A DNA stretch of 12,561 nt from Rhodospirillaceae bacterium TMED167 (lineage in GTDB: Bacteria > Pseudomonadota > Alphaproteobacteria > Rhodospirillales_A > UBA2165): NCBI GenBank assembly GCA_002170915.1, contig NHHQ01000044.1:10985-23545 (forward strand), given 5' to 3'. The notes below the pieces were generated by a model. It worked only from the letters and a program-made list of their open reading frames with translations. It was not told the origin of the DNA and searched no databases. Positions 1 through 5,407 of the stretch are shown here, one piece after another; position 1 is the first letter of the stretch, and every line of letters begins with the position of its first letter. The position numbers and the translations under genes were made by a program.

Positions 1-69
1 AGCTTATTTATCTAATTAAAAAATGGTCATCAATTATCCTCTTGAGAGGCCGACCGGTATAAATGGATT

Positions 70-102
70 TACGACTTTATCTCGGGCCAGAAAAAAGTCG
101 TA
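70..102. repeat. 9-bp inverted repeat upstream of the first DMT gene
   Basis: The arms TACGACTTT (70-78) and AAAGTCGTA (94-102) are perfect inverted copies separated by 15 nt. No T-run follows on either strand, so a classical intrinsic terminator is not supported. It lies about 110 bp before the first transporter start and could be a regulator binding site or a structured end of an upstream transcript. The symmetry is seen directly; the role is unknown. Confidence 0.4.
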
Positions 103-186
103 GGAAAACCGCGCCCCGGCGTATCGGGATCCCACAGGCTCGACAAGTTCCTGGTCTCAGCCGCCCATTCCCCCTACATTTAGGTT

Positions 187-192
187 TATAAT
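187..192 (+). promoter_or_regulatory. Possible -10 element of the first DMT gene
   Basis: A perfect TATAAT hexamer lies 18 bp before the start codon at 211. No convincing -35 hexamer sits 16-18 bp upstream; the bases there are C-rich. If used, the transcript would begin near 199 with a leader of only about a dozen bases. Chance occurrence is quite possible. Confidence 0.25.
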
Positions 193-210
193 TTTAGGGA
201 TCGTGGCAGG

Positions 211-1110
211 ATGAAGCAGTCCCATTATAATATAGGTGTGATATTGGCTATTGGAAGCGCTGTCTGCTTTGCGCTCTCCAATACTTTTGCCGGACTTGCA
301 TATCAGGGAGGCGCCACGCCTTTTACGCTCAGTGCCTCGCGTTTTCTTTTGCCAGCGGCCCTCCTGCTGATGGTTCTGCTTCTTCAAAAACAGCCAATTC
401 TGATGGCGTGGCGTCATGGGTTGGGGGCGGGCATATTGGGCGTGGTCACAATCATTTATACACTGGCCTTGTTGACCGCGATTGACCGGCTACCCACTAC
501 CATCGCCATTTTGATCTTTTACCTCTTCCCGATTTTCACGGGAGTTATCCTTGCGGTCACGGGCTGGGACGCGTTTGGGCGCACGAAAATCATCGGTGTG
601 CTGATTGCGTTTTTGGGCCTCGCGCTCACTCTGGGTGTGCGGTTTGGGGAATTGGACGGCTTAGGCATGATCCTCGCGGCCATCGCCGCCGCAGGGCTCG
701 CCACGGTCTCCTCCGTGAGTAGCCGTTTAATCGGCGGCGCCGATCCCCGCCAGGCAACGCTGTACATATCGGTGGCGGCCTCTTTGACGATGATGATGGT
801 CGTTGCCATTCGTGGCAAGCTGGAAATGCCGGTAGATGCCACCGGGTGGACCGGGTTTTGGATATCCAATCTTTTATACGCTGCCGCAATGATCGGATTT
901 TTCTATGCCATCGCTTTAATCGGCGCGGGCGCAGCAACATTCTTCTCCAACTTCGAACCCCTTGTCGTCACGATAGCATCCTTCCTGTTGCTAGGACAGT
1001 CCCTCCTTCCCCTTCAGCTGGTTGGAGTTGTGGTCGTGGTCGGCGCCCTCATATTTTACGCGCAAGCAGATACTGGCCAACCCCCTGAACTGGATAACGA
1101 GCATCTCTAA
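211..1110 (+). CDS. EamA/DMT family transporter
   Basis: This is a 299-residue inner-membrane protein of the drug/metabolite transporter (EamA) type, presumably moving a small metabolite across the cytoplasmic membrane; the substrate cannot be read from sequence. It shows about ten hydrophobic segments arranged as two similar halves (about residues 8-140 and 148-285), the usual EamA layout and length. Between the halves is a polar linker near GELDG, and the C-terminus is short and acidic. The ATG at 211 is chosen because membrane segment one begins about eight residues later. An AGGGA sequence at 196-200 is a modest ribosome site, and a GGCAGG abuts the ATG. The gene stands alone: remnant sequence follows it and the next genes are on the other strand. 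The family call is firm; direction of transport and substrate are unknown. Confidence 0.9.
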   Translation: MKQSHYNIGVILAIGSAVCFALSNTFAGLAYQGGATPFTLSASRFLLPAALLLMVLLLQKQPILMAWRHGLGAGILGVVTIIYTLALLTAIDRLPTTIAILIFYLFPIFTGVILAVTGWDAFGRTKIIGVLIAFLGLALTLGVRFGELDGLGMILAAIAAAGLATVSSVSSRLIGGADPRQATLYISVAASLTMMMVVAIRGKLEMPVDATGWTGFWISNLLYAAAMIGFFYAIALIGAGAATFFSNFEPLVVTIASFLLLGQSLLPLQLVGVVVVVGALIFYAQADTGQPPELDNEHL

Positions 1111-1149
1111 AATCGCAAAAATCTTGGAACCACATCATTTTAACGTCCT

Positions 1150-1321
1150 CAGCTGTTTGATGAACGCAGAGCGAGCCAGCTTCATCAAATTTGGGCGAGG
1201 ACATACATCTTGGATCGGCGACACAGGACTGGGGCTCAGCGTCGCACGGGCAATCATTAAAAACTTGATAGCATCATTTAGTTTGAGCCAAAAAGCCGGC
1301 AGGGAAGTGTTTTTTCGGCAT
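1150..1321 (+). pseudogene. Remnant of a sensor histidine kinase C-terminal ATPase domain
   Basis: In the frame that includes 1181, the translation contains FIKFGRGHTSWIGDTGLGLS followed by VARAIIKNL and, after about 15 residues, GREVFF. This order matches the end of a histidine kinase HATPase_c domain: an aromatic/basic F-box-like stretch, the G2 box (TGLGLS-ARAI), and the last beta strand (usually G-x-x-V/F). The N box, G1 box, dimerisation helix and sensor regions are all missing. The frame then runs on antisense into the neighbouring dehydrogenase gene instead of stopping where a kinase would. I read this as a decayed, mostly deleted kinase gene, not an expressed protein. The motif is seen directly; the pseudogene status is inferred. 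A chance match is the main alternative. Confidence 0.5.
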
Positions 1322-1371
1322 GCCTCAGGCGGAGGAATAACCCGGCGCGGGCCCTGCACTAGACGGTCCCT

Positions 1372-2274
1372 TTATTCCACCATGTCGCGCTCGTGGCCAG
1401 CTGCCACTTCGACCGCCCGGCATACGGCTGCCAATTCCATATGATCCAAGCCGAGGGCGACCGCAGAGTTAAACGTTTGACGCGCCGCCGCAAATAGGTT
1501 GATCGGCGCGCTCAATTCAGCCGCATACTCGGAAATAATGGAGGCGTCCTTCCGAATGATATCGAAGATCGTCCCGTCCTCGTAGCGGTAATCGGATTTC
1601 GCCATATACTCACCCCGCACCTGGAGCATGGTTGAACCCCCAGCCCCCTTCGGCAGCACGTCATGGATCAGGGCCGGATCGAGCCCCGCTTTCATGCCCA
1701 ATACCATACACTCGGCTGCCGCCACTGTGTGAACCCCCACGAGATAATTAGCGAGAATTTTCATCTTCGAGGCATCCCCCACAGGTCCAACATAAAAATT
1801 TGTCCCCGTGAAAGCCTCTATAACGGGCTTGCAGATGATGTAGGCAGCCTCGTCACCACTCACATAAAGGGAGGCTTTAAGGTCAGCCACCATGGGCGGG
1901 GTTCCGCTAATGGGCGCGTCCAAAAACACCCGGCCTGCCGACGCGGTACGCTCACCAAGGTCTACTTTATCTGACACTTTTAGGGTACAGGTATCAATCA
2001 GAATTTGGCCTTCCCGGCCACCATGGATGATCCCGTCCTTCCCTACAATGACAGCCTCAAGTGCAGCAAGGCTCGGAAGGGAAGTAATCAGGATCTCTGC
2101 CCTGTCTGCGGCTTCCCGGGGCGATGCCGCTACCTCACCGCCCTCCTTTTCCAATGACGCCGTGTGGGCTGCGTTCAGGTCACAGCCAAGCACCTCATAG
2201 CCCGCTTTCATCAAATGGCGGGCATAAAGCCCCCCCATTGCCCCCAATCCGATGACACCGATTTTAGTGGTCAT
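1372..2274 (-). CDS. 3-hydroxyisobutyrate dehydrogenase-type (beta-hydroxyacid) NAD(P)-dependent oxidoreductase
   Basis: This is a 300-residue cytoplasmic enzyme of the beta-hydroxyacid dehydrogenase family, which oxidises a 3-hydroxy acid to its keto acid or semialdehyde with NAD(P)+. The N-terminus has the Rossmann glycine motif IGLGAMG (about residues 8-14). Residues 119-125 carry the substrate-site motif DAPISGT, in which the family's usual GG is GT. The catalytic lysine and its asparagine partner fit K172 and N176 in SKMKILANYLVG. An all-helical C-terminal half follows. The frame is open up to 2334, but the ATG at 2274 is preferred: it starts four residues before the Rossmann strand and has a good GGAG eight bases upstream. 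The gene lies downstream of the BKACE gene on the same strand, after a 245-bp gap, which suggests a related pathway but perhaps separate transcription. The substrate is unknown; tartronate semialdehyde or glyoxylate reduction is an alternative. Confidence 0.88.
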   Translation of the reverse strand: MTTKIGVIGLGAMGGLYARHLMKAGYEVLGCDLNAAHTASLEKEGGEVAASPREAADRAEILITSLPSLAALEAVIVGKDGIIHGGREGQILIDTCTLKVSDKVDLGERTASAGRVFLDAPISGTPPMVADLKASLYVSGDEAAYIICKPVIEAFTGTNFYVGPVGDASKMKILANYLVGVHTVAAAECMVLGMKAGLDPALIHDVLPKGAGGSTMLQVRGEYMAKSDYRYEDGTIFDIIRKDASIISEYAAELSAPINLFAAARQTFNSAVALGLDHMELAAVCRAVEVAAGHERDMVE

Positions 2275-2344
2275 GTCTTTTACTCCGTTAATCACAGTTC
2301 CTTCTACCCCCTCGACGGAGTGGCTTCCCGACATGGCCTCCGAG

Positions 2345-2361
2345 GGACCGAGTTGCGGTCC
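2345..2361. repeat. Small inverted repeat upstream of the beta-hydroxyacid dehydrogenase
   Basis: GGACCG (2345-2350) and CGGTCC (2356-2361) are perfect inverted arms with a 5-nt spacer, located about 70-90 bp before the dehydrogenase start. It could be an operator or a leader hairpin. Arms of six bases are short enough to occur by chance. Confidence 0.25.
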
Positions 2362-2519
2362 TAGCGCAATTGCACCAAATCTGACGCCATCGCGGGTGCC
2401 TGAATACTGTGGAGCGCAATAGCTGGGCCTATAATGTTAATTCGCTCGGTCGCGGTAAGCAGTTGTCCTAGAAGCCGTTACCGTGAAAGCCAATGCCTAA
2501 CGGATAGCTGGCAAACCCG

Positions 2520-3452
2520 CTAGAAACGCACGTTGTCGCCGCCTTTTAGCGCCAAACGCTCGCGGGCCTCGGCTGGTGTCGCGACTTCGAGGGACATGTC
2601 TTCAACAATGCGACGGATCTTGGCCACCTGCTCCGCATTCGATTTCGCCAACTCACCCTTGCCGATATAAAGGGAGTCCTCGAGGCCCACCCGCACATTG
2701 CCACCCAGGATGGCACCGGTCGTCGTAAAGCTCATTTGATGGCGTCCGGCGGCCAAGATCGACCATTCATAGTTTTCCTCTCCGAACAATTTGTTGGCAA
2801 TGCGCCGCATGTGCATGAGGTTTTCGATATCCGCCCCGATCCCGCCCAGTATGCCGAAGATTGTTTGAACAAAGAACGGCGGCTTCACCAAACCCCGATC
2901 CACGAAATGTGCCAAATTATAAAGATGCCCCATATCGTAGCACTCAAACTCGAAGCGAACGCCATGACCTTCACCAAGTTCTTTCAGCACCCACTCGATA
3001 TCCTTAAAGGTGTTTCTGAAGATAAAGTCGCGCGTCATTTCGAGATAAGCCGGCTCCCATTCGTATTTCCAGTCATACGGCTTATCGAGAATGGGAAAGA
3101 GGCCGAAATTCATGGACCCCATGTTAAGTGACGTCATTTCCGGACTGACCTGGAGCGCGCCAGCGCAGCGTTCCTCCAGCGTCATGCCGTGCCCACCGCC
3201 CGTCGTGATGTTGATGACGGCGTCGGTGGATTGTTTTATCCTGGGCAGAAACTCCATGAAGACATCCGGATCCGGTGTCGGACTGCCGTCCTCCGGATCC
3301 CGAGCGTGGAGATGAAGTATAGACGCTCCAGCTTCCGCCGCCGCGATTGCATCCTCCGCAACCTCGTTGGGCGTGATCGGCAAATGTTCAGACATGGTGG
3401 GGGTGTGGATGGCGCCAGTAACCGCGCAGGTGATAATGACACTTTTGGCCAT
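2520..3452 (-). CDS. BKACE family beta-keto acid cleavage enzyme (3-keto-5-aminohexanoate cleavage protein family, DUF849)
   Basis: This 310-residue TIM-barrel enzyme belongs to the family that condenses a beta-keto acid with acetyl-CoA and splits it to acetoacetate plus a new acyl-CoA. Key residues are visible: the metal-binding pair H47 and H49 in LHLHARDP, the glycine-rich substrate loop NITTGGG (about 81-87), and the C-terminal GNVRVGLED with R254 and E258. These R and E residues have the same R-x3-E spacing as the catalytic/metal region of characterised Kce. The length is normal for the family. The ATG at 3452 has a strong AGGAGAGG ribosome site about 8-12 bases upstream. A plausible sigma-70 promoter and a symmetric operator-like site precede it. 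The substrate varies widely across this family (for example 3-keto-5-aminohexanoate or dehydrocarnitine) and cannot be assigned here. The neighbouring dehydrogenase could supply the beta-keto acid. Confidence 0.93.
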   Translation of the reverse strand: MAKSVIITCAVTGAIHTPTMSEHLPITPNEVAEDAIAAAEAGASILHLHARDPEDGSPTPDPDVFMEFLPRIKQSTDAVINITTGGGHGMTLEERCAGALQVSPEMTSLNMGSMNFGLFPILDKPYDWKYEWEPAYLEMTRDFIFRNTFKDIEWVLKELGEGHGVRFEFECYDMGHLYNLAHFVDRGLVKPPFFVQTIFGILGGIGADIENLMHMRRIANKLFGEENYEWSILAAGRHQMSFTTTGAILGGNVRVGLEDSLYIGKGELAKSNAEQVAKIRRIVEDMSLEVATPAEARERLALKGGDNVRF

Positions 3453-3483
3453 AGATTTATTCCTCTCCTGTTGGGGGCGACCA

Positions 3484-3496
3484 CGTCACCGTGACG
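3484..3496. promoter_or_regulatory. Operator-like 13-bp palindrome at the BKACE start region
   Basis: CGTCAC-C-GTGACG is a perfect inverted repeat with six-base arms around one central base. It sits just downstream of the proposed -10 hexamer (3504-3509), where transcription toward BKACE would begin. A repressor bound there would block initiation. No regulator gene is present in the window to pair with it. Confidence 0.4.
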
Positions 3497-3503
3497 CCGA
3501 ATT

Positions 3504-3531
3504 ATCATAGTTTTTGTTACTTCTGAGCCAA
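3504..3531 (-). promoter_or_regulatory. Candidate sigma-70 promoter of the BKACE gene
   Basis: On the minus strand, TTGGCT (3531-3526) and TATGAT (3509-3504) are separated by 16 bp, giving 4 and 5 matches to the -35 and -10 consensus. The start site would fall near 3497, about 45 bases before the BKACE ATG. This fits the position of the gene start and its strong ribosome site. Confidence 0.45.
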
Positions 3532-3544
3532 CCATACTGGATGA

Positions 3545-3560
3545 ATGATCAAATGATCAA
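3545..3560. repeat. Tandem ATGATCAA repeat upstream of BKACE
   Basis: Two perfect head-to-tail copies of ATGATCAA occupy 3545-3552 and 3553-3560. Each contains the palindrome TGATCA, so the block offers two identical half-turn-spaced sites. It lies just upstream of the proposed BKACE -35 hexamer, a usual place for an activator or repressor site. Function is inferred from position only. Confidence 0.35.
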
Positions 3561-3580
3561 TAACGACGCCACGTGCAGTC

Positions 3581-3605
3581 GTCGGATAAACGTATTTTAT
3601 CCGAC
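3581..3605. repeat. Perfect 10-bp inverted repeat between amidase and BKACE
   Basis: GTCGGATAAA (3581-3590) and TTTATCCGAC (3596-3605) are exact inverted copies around CGTAT. This is the longest perfect dyad I found in the window. It lies about 120 bp past the amidase stop, so it could be an RNA hairpin that ends or protects the amidase transcript. However, no T-run follows on the minus strand. It is also about 130-150 bp upstream of BKACE and may be a dimeric regulator's operator. Confidence 0.5.
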
Positions 3606-3724
3606 CTACGGGTCTTATTTTTGCCAACCATTCCGGAACGGAACAAACACGAAAGAGAAAATTGATCTTTTAACATGCCGGCCCGACCTAACCCTTAGGC
3701 TTGTGCAGTGCAGTTAGTGCTACC

Positions 3725-5116
3725 TTAGCCGAGATCGGCCAGAGGCATTGGTCGCGCCTCGGCCACCTGGTCTGCCAGGGAGATCAGTTTTCCCTCACTG
3801 AAGCGTGGGCCCACGAGTTGCAGACCGGCCGGAAGACCGTCTGCCAGGCCCGCCGGAACGGACAACGCGGGCACACCGAAGAGTGAAAACACCAAGCTTG
3901 GCCCGACCCATTCGATATAATTGGCCATCGTCTGACCGTTAACGCTCTCCGGGTAATTCTGTGTCACCGGGAACGGGGGTATGGGCAGCGTGGGGGTTGC
4001 GATCACGTCATAGGTCTCAAACGCCTCAACCAATTGCTTCCACAGCCTATTCCGGATCGCCTCCGCGCCGGCGATTTCTGTCGGCTTTTGATCCAGCCCT
4101 GCTCGAATGTTGCCCGCGAGATTTTCGCCCAGTTGGTCAATACGATCCAACAAGTCGAGATTCTTGGTCACCATCCATTGAGCCCGCAGCGTCAGAAATG
4201 ATGGCCGGCCCTCTCGGAAATCAAGCGCTAACTCCTCCACCATGTGACCGGCTGTTTTAAGCATTTGCACGGCATCCCGGCACGCCGCTGCAACACCTGC
4301 CTCGACATCAATACCGCACACATTCTCGACATAGGCAATTCGGAGAGGTCTGGCCTGGCCGCCTTCTGAGGCTTTGAATCCGCTCTGCTGGCAAAATGGG
4401 TCGCTGGAATGTGGTTGGCTGATGATCTCGAGGAACATTGACAAATCTTCGGCTGTCCGCGCCATGGGGCCAGAAACACCCAGAGGATCGAAGGGAATGT
4501 TGCTGGGCCCGGACGGCACAAGTCCAACGGTTGGGCGCAGTCCCATCACGCCGCAAAACGCCGCAGGTATTCTGAGAGAACCCGCCAGGTCCGAACCGGA
4601 GGCAATCGGGAACATGCCAGACGCGAGGCCTGCTGCACCGCCACCTGTAGAGCCGCCCGCCGATAAATTTGTATCCCAAGGATTGAGCGTTGCACCAAAA
4701 ACATCATTGAACGTATTACCACCGGTCGCAAATTCCGGATTGTTGGTTTTGCCAACAATGACAGCGCCGGCCTGTTTCAGCCTCGCAACCATTATATCAT
4801 CTCTCTCCGGCACATTGTCAGCAAATAAGAGGGATCCGTAGGTCGTCCGAATCCCAGCTGTATCGGTGGTATCCTTGATGCCAACAGGCACACCTGCGGC
4901 CGGGCCCAAGGGTTCTCCTGCGGCTACCGCACTATCCACGGCCCCGGCCTGGGTCCGGGCGATGTCCTCACTCAAGGTAACAATCGCGTTGATTGTGGGG
5001 TTCGTCTCAGCGATGCGGGCTAAATGGGCCTCCAGCACCTCGGTAGCACTCACATCTTTGCCTCGAATAGAAGCCGCCAAATTAGTCGCCGATTGTTGCC
5101 AGAGTTCAGTAGTCAT
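3725..5116 (-). CDS. Amidase signature family hydrolase
   Basis: This is a 463-residue cytoplasmic amidase signature enzyme that hydrolyses an amide to an acid and ammonia (or an amine). The Ser-cisSer-Lys triad is visible: K81 in VPVGIKDTTDTAG, cis-Ser S156 in AGGSTGGG, and nucleophile S180 in SDLAGSLRIPAAFCG. The 24-residue spacing of the two serines is the family norm. The usual GGSSGG has threonine in its second hydroxyl position here. The GatA role in tRNA transamidation is unlikely because no gatC or gatB is adjacent. A TTG one codon earlier is in frame, but the ATG at 5116 is preferred, with GAGGA ending about seven bases before it. The gene is divergent from recQ and is the first gene of the minus-strand metabolic group. 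The substrate is unknown. Confidence 0.92.
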   Translation of the reverse strand: MTTELWQQSATNLAASIRGKDVSATEVLEAHLARIAETNPTINAIVTLSEDIARTQAGAVDSAVAAGEPLGPAAGVPVGIKDTTDTAGIRTTYGSLLFADNVPERDDIMVARLKQAGAVIVGKTNNPEFATGGNTFNDVFGATLNPWDTNLSAGGSTGGGAAGLASGMFPIASGSDLAGSLRIPAAFCGVMGLRPTVGLVPSGPSNIPFDPLGVSGPMARTAEDLSMFLEIISQPHSSDPFCQQSGFKASEGGQARPLRIAYVENVCGIDVEAGVAAACRDAVQMLKTAGHMVEELALDFREGRPSFLTLRAQWMVTKNLDLLDRIDQLGENLAGNIRAGLDQKPTEIAGAEAIRNRLWKQLVEAFETYDVIATPTLPIPPFPVTQNYPESVNGQTMANYIEWVGPSLVFSLFGVPALSVPAGLADGLPAGLQLVGPRFSEGKLISLADQVAEARPMPLADLG

Positions 5117-5273
5117 CAATTTATCCTCATGTTACTCATCGCGTGTTACGTCCGAATTGGCTCGATTAGCACGTGCAGGCTCCTCCAAGCCAGGGGCCCT
5201 GTCAATCACGGGACGATACATCCGACGGACAGTATCTGCTGCACGCCACCGGGAGTCCGGGGCATCGTCATTC

Positions 5274-5283
5274 AAAGGAGGAG
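5274..5283 (+). promoter_or_regulatory. Strong Shine-Dalgarno sequence without an ordinary start codon
   Basis: AAAGGAGGAG is a near-ideal ribosome site, but no ATG follows at usable distance. TTG codons at 5286 and 5292 would begin a peptide of about 20 residues ending at the TAA at 5346-5348, in a different frame from recQ. Nine bases after the AGGAGG core is an ATT (5291) in the recQ frame, a rare start codon. It may serve a leader peptide, a rare-start recQ, or nothing. Confidence 0.35.
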
Positions 5284-5407
5284 TGTTGCCATTGCAGCGA
5301 CCGAAACGCCCCTCCCCAGAGATAGGACTGTTTGGCCGGCAGAATTAATTGCTGCGGCCGGACACAAACTGGTAAGATGGGGTGTAACCACTGGAAGAAA
5401 CCCTCTC

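Noticed and set aside
11..26. Minus-strand ATG followed by a stop after four codons, preceded by AGAGGATAATTG, a ribosome site like that of the amidase
   Set aside because: The frame is only four codons long and no continuing frame with recognisable protein was seen; at best the start of a gene broken near the window edge.
2275..2334. In-frame 20-residue N-terminal extension of the beta-hydroxyacid dehydrogenase
   Set aside because: The Rossmann strand should begin within a few residues of the start, and the ATG at 2274 has its own good ribosome site.
5200..5205. TTGACA on the minus strand as the amidase -35
   Set aside because: No -10-like hexamer lies 15-19 bp downstream on that strand.
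5024..5407. Upstream 128 codons of the recQ open frame as real protein
   Set aside because: Most of it overlaps the divergent amidase, has no helicase similarity, and would make RecQ much longer than the family norm.
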